Source: JACPFJ01 sp036504875
GTDB taxonomy: Bacteria; Desulfobacterota; Desulfuromonadia; Geobacterales; Pseudopelobacteraceae
Assembly (NCBI GenBank): GCA_036504875.1
Contig: DASXUK010000020.1
Span: 20,165 to 84,164, forward strand
DNA length: 64,000 nucleotides
Direction: 5' to 3'
Shown: piece by piece, positions 16,839 through 24,701 of the stretch
How positions within the stretch are numbered: the stretch's first letter is position 1
Layout of the letters: each line of letters begins with the position of its first letter
Notes under the pieces: model-generated
The model's database searches: none
The model's input: the letters and a program-made list of their open reading frames with translations, nothing else
What the model was told of the DNA's origin: nothing
Program-made: the position numbers and the translations under genes

Positions 16839-19037
16839 TCAGGCCCCCTTCACAATCTTAACGAAATTCCCGCGCATTGCGGTACCACCCATAACCGGAT
16901 CAATGACATATTTGGTGATCAGATCGTCATCAGCTATCCCCTTGTCATTAGCCCTGCTCATACCCTTGGCGTGGACCCCGAAACCGTGGTTCATGTAGAC
17001 CGCATCATCCCGCAGGCGTTGGGTTAGCTTGACCTTGATCCTGCCGGATGCCTTCACGCCGTTCTGGTCAAGTAGACTTACATATTCACCGCTCTTCAGC
17101 CCCATCTCCTTGCCTTTTTTGGCATTTATCCAGAGATAATTTTCCTTTTGCAGGTCTGTCAGCATGAAATTGTTGGTAGTGCGGGAGAAAGTGTGCAATG
17201 GAGCACGGCCGAACAGCAGCCGGAAATGATCAGCCGGCGGTTGAGGATGCTTGATATATTTCGGCACCGGATCAAATCCCTTTTCCTCAAGTTGTTTTGA
17301 GTAAAGCTCGATCTTACCGGAAGGGGTGGCAAATTCCGGCTGTGCCTCAGCGGTAATATACGGAGATCCACCTTTCTTGATGATGACACCATCGCGCTTC
17401 AGTTGGTTGAAATCAATCCCCCCAGCCTCGCAGCGTTTGGAAACATATTCTTCGCCATCCTTCCAAGGAAAATAGTTCGCCAGGTCCAGCTTTTTTCCCA
17501 ATTCTTTCGTGATCCACCAAGATGGTTTCGATTCCCATAATGGCTCAACTGTCGGTTGTCGCAGGGCAATTTCTGCCTCGCCCTTGAACTTCCCGATGTT
17601 GACATTGTCGTAACGCTCCATGTAAGTGCATTCCGGCAGCACTACATCTGAATAGTTGATAATGTCCATTGGCATAGTATCGATTGCTACCATCAGATCC
17701 AGGTTTTGGATGGCCTTGATTGTCTCCTGCTTGTCCGGCAAGGTTTTCATCAGGTTCGAGCCGTAGACGAACCAGGCCTTGACCGGGCGCGGTTGGCCGG
17801 TGATGGAAGCATGCTTGATTGAGGTGGTGGTTTGCAGGGCGGCAAAGGGATAGGCGGCATCCATTTTTGCCACTTCCACATGCTCCGGATAGGCGGGTAG
17901 TCCCGGATATTCAGGAACCGCTGCGCCTGTGGGAAAGAAGTAGCCCCCTTCTCGTCCCCAGGTACCCAGCAAGGCGTTCAGGATTGCTATTGCCCTAATA
18001 CGCTGGGTGTCATCACCATACCAGGTCGAGTATCTGCCAGCTCCAATACAGACATTTGGAGCATATTTTCCAAGTTCACGAGCCACTTCGACGATTACAT
18101 TGCTGCTGATCGAGGTCTCAGCTTCGGCCCATTCAGGGGTGTACTGTTGTACTGCCGCACGCAACTCATTGAAGCCGGTGGCGTATTTTTCGACATAATC
18201 CTTGTCGTACAACCCTTCTTCAATGATAATCCTGATCCAGGCCAGAAGCAGTGCCAGATCAGTGGCGGGCTTGATCGGCAGCCAGCGTTCGGCCTTGGAG
18301 GCGATGTTGGAGAGACGAGGATCGACTACAGTCAACTTGGCCCCGCTGGAGAAGCCCTTAACAATATCCTGCACCTGGCTGTTGTGAGCGTTTTCGCCCA
18401 GATGGGAACCAAGCAGCACGATGTACTTGCTCTTACTAAAATCATAATATTCGGGCGAGCCCACATCCGACCCGAAGGTCAGTACAAATCCTATATCGCG
18501 CGGTCCGCGACACTGGGCAAATGAAGGAGCCGCTGCCAAGGTACTGCCATAGGCGTGCAGCAGGTGCTTCCAGAAGGAAGCGCCGGTGCCGTGATATATC
18601 AATGCCATCGAATCCGGGCCATACTTTTCTTTGATCACCTTCATCTTCTGAGCAATTACCCCCAGTGCCTCATCCCATGTGGCACGTTTCCAGACCGGCT
18701 CACCGCGTTTGCCGATGTTGATCATCGGGAATTTTAGGCGGTCCGGGTCGTAAAGCGCCCCCAAGGCTGCATTGCCCCGCCCGCAGAGACGACCGCGACT
18801 GCGCAGACTCAGCGGATTGCCATCTATCTTGACAACCTTGTCATTCTCCACCTTGGCTATAAGGCCGCAGTTCCAAAAACATAGTTCGCAGAAGGTGGGG
18901 ATCTGCTTAAGCTCCTTCTGTCCTGATTCTTCTGCCCAAGAAAGAAATTTCTCAGGAACGGATGTGGCCGCCGCAATTCCTGCTGTTGCTGCACCGGTAG
19001 CCTTTAGAAACGTTCTGCGCGAAAATTTCACTGACAC
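16839..19037 (-). CDS. PsrA/SrrA-like molybdopterin oxidoreductase, catalytic subunit
   Basis: This 732-residue protein has a Tat signal (FSRRTFLKATG). The [4Fe-4S] ligands are Cys 50, 53, 57 and 85. Cys 176 in AQCRGPRD lies where PsrA/PhsA enzymes have the Mo-binding Cys. The full bis-MGD fold length is present. Family enzymes reduce polysulfide, thiosulfate, selenite or arsenate in the periplasm; motifs alone do not separate these. The start is GTG at 19037 with GGAGGT six bases before it. No dedicated chaperone (SrrD/TorD-like) gene is nearby. The linked rhodanese protein favours a sulfur or selenium substrate. Confidence 0.88.
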   Translation of the reverse strand: MSVKFSRRTFLKATGAATAGIAAATSVPEKFLSWAEESGQKELKQIPTFCELCFWNCGLIAKVENDKVVKIDGNPLSLRSRGRLCGRGNAALGALYDPDRLKFPMINIGKRGEPVWKRATWDEALGVIAQKMKVIKEKYGPDSMALIYHGTGASFWKHLLHAYGSTLAAAPSFAQCRGPRDIGFVLTFGSDVGSPEYYDFSKSKYIVLLGSHLGENAHNSQVQDIVKGFSSGAKLTVVDPRLSNIASKAERWLPIKPATDLALLLAWIRIIIEEGLYDKDYVEKYATGFNELRAAVQQYTPEWAEAETSISSNVIVEVARELGKYAPNVCIGAGRYSTWYGDDTQRIRAIAILNALLGTWGREGGYFFPTGAAVPEYPGLPAYPEHVEVAKMDAAYPFAALQTTTSIKHASITGQPRPVKAWFVYGSNLMKTLPDKQETIKAIQNLDLMVAIDTMPMDIINYSDVVLPECTYMERYDNVNIGKFKGEAEIALRQPTVEPLWESKPSWWITKELGKKLDLANYFPWKDGEEYVSKRCEAGGIDFNQLKRDGVIIKKGGSPYITAEAQPEFATPSGKIELYSKQLEEKGFDPVPKYIKHPQPPADHFRLLFGRAPLHTFSRTTNNFMLTDLQKENYLWINAKKGKEMGLKSGEYVSLLDQNGVKASGRIKVKLTQRLRDDAVYMNHGFGVHAKGMSRANDKGIADDDLITKYVIDPVMGGTAMRGNFVKIVKGA

Positions 19038-19130
19038 GTTCTTACCTCCTGCGGAGTATGCTGATTCAATTCATTAGTGACAAACATTATATTAGTAAAC
19101 TCTATATATATATTTTTAAATATTAGATTG

Positions 19131-19184
19131 TAAAAAAAAGGCCGGACCTGCTGATGCCGGCCCTGACAGGCCGGGATCAGCAGG
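19131..19184 (-). terminator. terminator after the rhodanese gene
   Basis: On the minus strand CCTGCTGAT (19176-19184) pairs with ATCAGCAGG (19147-19155), with a further GC-rich stem inside and a run of eight T at the end. It separates the rhodanese transcript from the Mo-reductase operon. Confidence 0.85.
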
Positions 19185-19192
19185 TTTGCCCA

Positions 19193-20584
19193 TTACTCTT
19201 TGGTGATAGTGAAACCACCTTTTTTATCGAATTCCATCTTGGCGTTGACGAACTTGACGTTGGTATAGCCAAGCTCCTTGAGGGTGTGGTAAGCCATCTC
19301 AGCCCGGACACCGGTCGAACAGTGGGTAATGATCAGCTTATCCTTGGGAATTTCGCTGATGCGGTCTTTAAGCTCTTCCGCTGGAATCAGCTTGGCTGTC
19401 TTAAGCATGCCGGCATTACCTTCGTCGGTATTGCGTACGTCAATGATCATCACATTATTTGGTAGTTCGGCGGCATACTTCTTGAACTCCTCCAGGTTGA
19501 TTTCACCAGGACGAGGCTTGGGAACGTAGACTGCCTTTGCTTGAAGCTTACCGCTGGTGATATCATACTTAGCCGTCTGCCAGGCATCAAAGCCGCCGGT
19601 CAAGGCCAGTACTTTTTTGAAACCGGCCTTGACCAAAGCCTTGGCAACTGTTTCCGCATCACTGCCGCCCTTCTGGTCATAGATCATGATCGGTGCGTTT
19701 TTCTTGATATCCAGTCCTTTGATCAGCTTGGTGGCCTGTTTGGCCGGGAAAGCCACTGCCCCCTTGATAAACCCTTTGGCGGCAATCTTCGCGGGACGGA
19801 CATCCAGCAAGACAAAGGGAATATCCTTGTCCAGCCAGGCTTCTTTCAGGAACTGGGTCGAAAGCAAACCGTAGTTCTTATCAAGCCAGCCCGGCATTCC
19901 ATCCTTGTAGACTTTGAGGTTCGTGTAGCCCAACTTCCTGGCCTTGTCAGCCGAACCGGGACTCATGTTGCAGGCTGGACCGGCACAGTAGAAGATGACC
20001 AAAGCCTTCTTGTCCTTGGGTAGCTTATCGACCATCTTGTCAAACGCCGGATATGGGAGATTAACCGCAGTCGGAATAAAACCCTCCTGAAAACGTGGCA
20101 GAGGCCGGGAATCGAACAGAAAGTACTTACCCTTCTCAGGTCCCATGGCCACCAGCTTTTCAATCTCGGCGGTCGTTATCAGCATCTCTTTAGATATCTT
20201 GATCGGGGGTTTCTCAATTACCTTAACGGCGGTCTTGACGCCATTATTCAGGACATATTCAATCTTAATCTCATGCCCTTTTGGGGTCTTATGGAGTAAA
20301 TCACCGTCTCCGGTCTTGCCTTCACCGTTAATAACCTTGACCTCATCCTCGTCGAACTTGATCAGTTCGACAGCATCATCTATCTTGACCTGAATGGTCT
20401 TGGCCTTGAAAGCAACATTATCAAAATAACCGCTCACCGCGTTTGGCTCGGCTTTGTGACAGTTGGTGCAGATCTTGGCAATGGTCGGCTTGGCTGAGGG
20501 TGCCGAATCCGCTGCAAAAGCAATGGCAGCCACTCCAATCGATAATAAAACAATCAGAATCCCTGCTGCGTTTCGGTTATGCAT
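19193..20584 (-). CDS. secreted monoheme protein with three rhodanese domains
   Basis: This 463-residue protein has a signal peptide (to about 25), one c-heme motif (CTNCH at 39-43), a linker domain of about 85 residues, then three rhodanese domains at about 135-240, 245-345 and 360-455. Domain 1 has an active-site Cys at 200 (FYCAGPAC) and domain 3 at 422 (HCSTGVRA). Domain 2 has YDQKGG instead, so it has no catalytic Cys. Rhodaneses carry sulfane sulfur or selenium. The heme suggests redox coupling in the periplasm. It sits between the Mo-reductase and octaheme genes; GAGGAGG precedes the ATG. Confidence 0.9.
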   Translation of the reverse strand: MHNRNAAGILIVLLSIGVAAIAFAADSAPSAKPTIAKICTNCHKAEPNAVSGYFDNVAFKAKTIQVKIDDAVELIKFDEDEVKVINGEGKTGDGDLLHKTPKGHEIKIEYVLNNGVKTAVKVIEKPPIKISKEMLITTAEIEKLVAMGPEKGKYFLFDSRPLPRFQEGFIPTAVNLPYPAFDKMVDKLPKDKKALVIFYCAGPACNMSPGSADKARKLGYTNLKVYKDGMPGWLDKNYGLLSTQFLKEAWLDKDIPFVLLDVRPAKIAAKGFIKGAVAFPAKQATKLIKGLDIKKNAPIMIYDQKGGSDAETVAKALVKAGFKKVLALTGGFDAWQTAKYDITSGKLQAKAVYVPKPRPGEINLEEFKKYAAELPNNVMIIDVRNTDEGNAGMLKTAKLIPAEELKDRISEIPKDKLIITHCSTGVRAEMAYHTLKELGYTNVKFVNAKMEFDKKGGFTITKE

Positions 20585-20608
20585 TTGTACCTCCTCGGGT
20601 TTGCTATT

Positions 20609-20640
20609 AAAAAGACATGAAGCTCAAAACCAGCTTCATG
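20609..20640 (-). terminator. terminator after the octaheme gene
   Basis: CATGAAGCT at 20616-20624 pairs with AGCTTCATG at 20632-20640. On the minus strand the hairpin is followed by TCTTTTT. Confidence 0.8.
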
Positions 20641-20648
20641 CCTTAAAT

Positions 20649-22019
20649 TTAAAATTCTTCCTGTTCCTGTTTCTTTAGCAACTGGTCAAAATATATCGCT
20701 GGGGAAGTAAGTTTTTTTATTTCTTCACCGCTATAGCCTAGTTCTTTGAAGTTAAGGACCCCATTGGGGGAATGACAACTGGCACAAGCAAGGGCTTTCT
20801 TTTTGGGGGCTACCTGATGGTTGCTTCCGAAATAGATAGTCTGCCAGCCAGGAACCGGTTTGTAATCGGCTATCCTCAGGATTCTAGCAGCAGAGGCTAC
20901 CCCGGCCAGCGTATCTCCGGTGGCCATTGGTGGAGCAAAGTCCATTGACATCAGATCACCGGTTTTCTGATTATAAAATGCTTTGCCCTGGAATAACTTA
21001 AAAGGATAGATCTTGCTCTTGCTATCGCCTCGACTCCCTTTCGGCCCGATAAAATGCGGCTCATTTGACACGGTCAGGTTGTACCAGGCGTAAACCGGTA
21101 TTGTTTCGTTAGCTTCTTTCTTAAGCGTGGCAGGCTCCCAAAAACCATTTTCCTGCTTCTGCCATTTGGTAAAATCCTTGGCGATGGCTCCGCCGGTCTT
21201 GGGGATATGACAGGTTTGACAAGCAATCTTCTCGGCATGCCGGTTCAGACCAGCCTCCTTGTGCGGCTTTTCACCATGGCACTCGCCGGCGCAGGAGACT
21301 CGCAGACCATCGTGAGCCCAGTTGTTCGGGTCATAACCGGTTGGGAACCGGTGGTTTTTTACCTGATGGCAATCGATACAGACCATTTTGTTGGCCACAT
21401 GCACATCGGCCTCGGAGGTAACGGCAAATCCACGTTTAACCAGTACGCCCCCCCCGGCTGACTCATGACAGGTCATGCAGGTTTTGCTGGTAGGTCGTGT
21501 AATATTAATGGCAGCCTCAATGCTACGATCCTGCCCCATCACTATGTTGCCATCCACTTTGGTCGGCTTACGTTTGCTGAAATCATACTTGGAGGAGTGG
21601 CAGAGCAGACAATCGATTGCTGCCTCGGCCGCCGCTCCGGTGCTGCCAACATCGCTCACATGATCGCCCATATGGCATGTATTGCATCCGCTAAATTTAG
21701 TTTTGCCCTGTAAATTAGGAGGGATTTCTTTCAGATTATTGACAATATCGTTCCCGTTGCACATTGTGTAAATACGGTTTTTCATGCCGTATTCAACGCC
21801 CGGCTTCAAGTTGTCGACATTGTCAACCTTCGATGCATGTTTCCAGTGAACCGTGCCCAGAATCTCTTTGGCCTTGCCGGGATGACAAACCTCACAGGTC
21901 TTTGGCCCTTGGTAACCGTTCTTAAGAACATATTCCTTGCCCGGATGTTCCTTTGCATAGCTGAATGATGCCGCGACAGACAGGCATATAACTGTTGCTA
22001 TAAAACTTTTTTTCAACAT
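20649..22019 (-). CDS. octaheme c-type cytochrome, tetrathionate reductase (OTR)-like
   Basis: This 456-residue protein has a signal peptide and eight heme sites: CEVCH, CNTCH, CLLCH, CMTCH, CIDCH, CAGECH, CQTCH and CASCH. The sixth is a CX3CH motif. Segment order resembles the octaheme tetrathionate reductase family: VHWKHAS near the first heme, AGGGVLVKRG after the fourth, then LNRHAEKIACQTCHIP. OTR reduces tetrathionate, nitrite and hydroxylamine in vitro. Linkage to a rhodanese and a Psr-like enzyme suggests sulfur or selenium oxyanion chemistry in the periplasm. The family call rests on motif order, not a search. Confidence 0.85.
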   Translation of the reverse strand: MLKKSFIATVICLSVAASFSYAKEHPGKEYVLKNGYQGPKTCEVCHPGKAKEILGTVHWKHASKVDNVDNLKPGVEYGMKNRIYTMCNGNDIVNNLKEIPPNLQGKTKFSGCNTCHMGDHVSDVGSTGAAAEAAIDCLLCHSSKYDFSKRKPTKVDGNIVMGQDRSIEAAINITRPTSKTCMTCHESAGGGVLVKRGFAVTSEADVHVANKMVCIDCHQVKNHRFPTGYDPNNWAHDGLRVSCAGECHGEKPHKEAGLNRHAEKIACQTCHIPKTGGAIAKDFTKWQKQENGFWEPATLKKEANETIPVYAWYNLTVSNEPHFIGPKGSRGDSKSKIYPFKLFQGKAFYNQKTGDLMSMDFAPPMATGDTLAGVASAARILRIADYKPVPGWQTIYFGSNHQVAPKKKALACASCHSPNGVLNFKELGYSGEEIKKLTSPAIYFDQLLKKQEQEEF

Positions 22020-22071
22020 TAAGCTCCAACCTTTCCAATGTTTCGGTTCATCTGCATCCTTTTAGACCTGA

Positions 22072-22395
22072 CTAACATCCGGCCGTCTTTTTAAATATTT
22101 TGCTGGCATTCTTTTTATCCTGCTTGTCAAACTTGCAGCGGATCTCGTCACCTTCAACAATGCGCTTGTCCTTGAGTTTATCGAGTGTCAGTTCGTCCGT
22201 AACAGAGATTTGCACCTCTTCGCCGCTCTTGTTGTCCTTCAAGATGGCTATGGCCGACTTACCATCAGCGGCCAGCTCAATCTTGTTCAGAACACCTACC
22301 ATCTTGATCTCTTCGGCGCTGGCCATCTTTGGAATTGACAGAACCGAGACCATCATTACTGCTGCCAAAAAAACAACTGTCAGTACCCTTTTCAT
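22072..22395 (-). CDS. small secreted protein with C-terminal Cys
   Basis: This 107-residue protein has a signal peptide ending near MASAEE and a beta-rich mature part (MVGVLNKIELAADGK, EEVQISVTDELTL, DEIRCKFDKQDKK), possibly an OB-like barrel. It ends with KTAGC. I recognise no named family. It lies between the octaheme and barrel genes with its own AT-rich upstream region and AAAGGAG ribosome site, so it is likely part of the same functional block. Confidence 0.65.
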   Translation of the reverse strand: MKRVLTVVFLAAVMMVSVLSIPKMASAEEIKMVGVLNKIELAADGKSAIAILKDNKSGEEVQISVTDELTLDKLKDKRIVEGDEIRCKFDKQDKKNASKIFKKTAGC

Positions 22396-22411
22396 CTTTA
22401 GCTCCTTTCGA

Positions 22412-22439
22412 CTAATATATAATTATTTATATATATCAG
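22412..22439. promoter_or_regulatory. AT-rich palindrome upstream of the gene at 22395
   Basis: CTAATATATA at 22412-22421 and TATATATCAG at 22430-22439 are inverted repeats with one mismatch and an eight-base gap. They lie in the promoter area of the small secreted gene. This could be an operator, though AT-rich sequence makes chance palindromes more likely. Confidence 0.35.
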
Positions 22440-22458
22440 TTTATTTTTTCATTTCAAG

Positions 22459-22492
22459 CAAAAAATAAAGGGGGAAGAAAAATCTTCCCCCT
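22459..22492 (-). terminator. terminator after the DUF3373 barrel gene
   Basis: On the minus strand AGGGGGAAGA (complement of 22483-22492) pairs with TCTTCCCCCT (complement of 22469-22478), followed by TTATTTTTT. Confidence 0.9.
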
Positions 22493-22506
22493 CAAATGAA
22501 TGAAAA

Positions 22507-24474
22507 TTAGAAGTGGACCTCAAAGGTAGCGTACACATCGTGCGCTTCCTTAAGTGGAGCCAGAAGCATCAGGTCGGTTGGCTTGATGTCGGAGATCTTG
22601 ACCGGTGCTCCGACCCAGTTGTTGCTGCCGGTGTACTCGAAATCGTAGTACTGGTAACCGACTTTGAAGAAAGCCTTGCTCAGATAGGACGAGATCGGCT
22701 TGAGGTTGAGTTCCTGGATGATGTAACCCTCGTACACATTGCCGCGGGTACCGTTCTTACTGGTCCATAGGTCGTCGGCAGCCGGGGTGAAGGTGATCCA
22801 GTTCTTGGAGCCATGGTTGTACTCGAAGCCCAGCTTGGTTTTCGAGGGAAGGTCATAGCGCATACCTGCCCACACCGAATAACCGGTTTTGTCGCTCGGC
22901 GCTTCCTGCGCAAAGAACTGGCCGGTCAGCAGGCCTTGGAAACCGGCATTCTGGGAGACATTCCCGCCGGGATGAGTCTTGCTCATGGCGAAGTCGGCAA
23001 AGAAGTTGAGGTTGCCGGGGCCGACCTTCTTGATGGTGCTCATGGCGCCGGCGCCGTACCAGTCGATATCGCCCAGGTTTGCAGCAGGGGCGGTGTTGCC
23101 GAAGACGGTGTTGTTCATGACCGGGAAGTCGAAGAGGTTGAAGGCGCGGTCCCACAGAAACCAGACGCGTAGCGGATCAGAATCGATCGGGACGATCGTG
23201 ACGCCGAAAAAGTCGCTATCCTTGACGCTGTTGGTGGGCGTCTTGAAGCCGCTGTCGAAGCCGCGGCCGCCGCAGAGCTTGGCGTAGGCTCCGGGGAGGG
23301 CTTCGATATCGGGGGCATAGCCGATGGCAAAGCCGTCGAAGGCGTAATCGATCAGCATTGCAGGGGTGCCGCCGTTGCCGGGACGCTCGTTATTGAGCTT
23401 GAGGTTGGTGGGTGCGCCATCGGTGGAGGGACGGCGGCCGACCGAGATCCAGGCCGGCTGATCGGCGATGTTGCTCCAGGTGGCGTAGGCGCGGTCCACG
23501 TTCAGCAGGCTGCTCGAGGGAACATGGCTGAGGGTGCCGTCGAATACACCGACGCGGTCGGCGAAGAAGTTGCCGGCAACCTGGGAATCGTTCTCGGAGC
23601 CGGTGGACTTGTACATGCTAAGCCTGGCATTGACCGTCACGTCCTGGGTGGCCTTGGCATGCAGGTCGAGGCTGAACTTGTTGGTGAAGAGGGTTTCGTT
23701 CTTGGGCTTGTAGGCCTGGACTTGCTGTAGATTCGGCGAACCAGCACCAAGGAATGATTGCAGAAGAGCCGTATTTGCAAGTAGCGCAGCCTTAGTGGGT
23801 GTCGTTCCAAGCTGGGTGGCCAACTGGCCAATCATAGCCTGAAAAGCAGCCTGGCCTGCAGCGAGGTTCCCCCCCCCCAGCTTGGTCATGACCGCATTCA
23901 TGACTCCTTGGTTAGTAAGGGTATTGAGGATGCCATTTTGTTGAGCGGTAAGGCCTTTGGCGGCAAGCGCGGCATCAACAGAGCCATACGTAGCCATATA
24001 CTGACCAACAACTTGATTGAATTGACTGGCATTTCCTCCCACGGTCAGAAAATTGAACATCGCCTGCGGCATGTAGTTATTTAAAATAATGCCGAATTGA
24101 TCCTTTGTAAAAAGTGCACCTGTTTTGCCGGCCATCAGATAACTAAGGGCCGATGGGTTTATTGTACCATCGGCAACTGTATTATCGTTTAAAAAACGAC
24201 CCACCATAGTCCCCATCGTGCCGATCGCATCCGAATATGGCACCGTCTTGCCATGCAGCGAATCACCCCTTAAACGGTATTCCCCACCGATGGTAAGCCA
24301 CTTGCCGAGGGACTTGTCTTCATCCTTCTTAACTTGGCCCTTTAACGCATCAACCTCCTTACTAAGCTTGTCGATCTTCTGCTGCAGATCGTCATCCGCC
24401 GCTCCAGAGACCGCGGGTAACATGAGGCCAGTACAGGCCGCCACGAGCAACAACTTCATCATCTTGTTTCTCAT
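22507..24474 (-). CDS. DUF3373 outer-membrane beta-barrel protein with a large insertion
   Basis: This 655-residue protein has a signal peptide (to about residue 25), a short coiled coil (residues 29-55, LQQKIDKLSKEVDALKGQVK), then a barrel that ends in Phe (ATFEVHF), as for BAM substrates. The segments VSVGRRPSTDGAPT-like and WIGA-type strands match the DUF3373 family common in Geobacteraceae, to which porin-like proteins of extracellular respiration clusters are similar. Residues about 80-255 form an Ala/Gln/Asn-rich, probably helical insertion in the first loop. The ATG at 24474 follows AAGGAGGG; the longer frame to 24537 is not supported. It may let a substrate cross the outer membrane. 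Confidence 0.88.
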   Translation of the reverse strand: MRNKMMKLLLVAACTGLMLPAVSGAADDDLQQKIDKLSKEVDALKGQVKKDEDKSLGKWLTIGGEYRLRGDSLHGKTVPYSDAIGTMGTMVGRFLNDNTVADGTINPSALSYLMAGKTGALFTKDQFGIILNNYMPQAMFNFLTVGGNASQFNQVVGQYMATYGSVDAALAAKGLTAQQNGILNTLTNQGVMNAVMTKLGGGNLAAGQAAFQAMIGQLATQLGTTPTKAALLANTALLQSFLGAGSPNLQQVQAYKPKNETLFTNKFSLDLHAKATQDVTVNARLSMYKSTGSENDSQVAGNFFADRVGVFDGTLSHVPSSSLLNVDRAYATWSNIADQPAWISVGRRPSTDGAPTNLKLNNERPGNGGTPAMLIDYAFDGFAIGYAPDIEALPGAYAKLCGGRGFDSGFKTPTNSVKDSDFFGVTIVPIDSDPLRVWFLWDRAFNLFDFPVMNNTVFGNTAPAANLGDIDWYGAGAMSTIKKVGPGNLNFFADFAMSKTHPGGNVSQNAGFQGLLTGQFFAQEAPSDKTGYSVWAGMRYDLPSKTKLGFEYNHGSKNWITFTPAADDLWTSKNGTRGNVYEGYIIQELNLKPISSYLSKAFFKVGYQYYDFEYTGSNNWVGAPVKISDIKPTDLMLLAPLKEAHDVYATFEVHF

Positions 24475-24560
24475 AAACCCTCCTTTAAATTTAGTGCTTA
24501 TAATGAAGCACTTAAAATTGCATTCAATATACAACATACAAAAAGAATGGTCTATTAAAT

Positions 24561-24578
24561 TATATGATCTTTCATATA
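24561..24578. promoter_or_regulatory. palindrome upstream of the barrel gene
   Basis: TATATGA at 24561-24567 and TCATATA at 24572-24578 flank a four-base gap. The 4-base spacing resembles CRP/FNR-family sites, but the half-site is not the FNR consensus. Confidence 0.35.
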
Positions 24579-24597
24579 TTCAATATAATATATTGAA
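24579..24597. promoter_or_regulatory. perfect 19-base palindrome upstream of the barrel gene
   Basis: TTCAATATA and TATATTGAA flank one central base with no mismatch, about 105 bases before the barrel ATG and next to a second palindrome. This is a candidate operator for the block that follows. Confidence 0.45.
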
Positions 24598-24701
24598 ACT
24601 ATTGGGTTATAAAAAAGAGGATGGCTTAAAGGAACAATACGAGGGCAACAGAAGATTGCGATAGGGGTAATGTTGGGTATATTTTCAACGGGAGGAACAG
24701 T

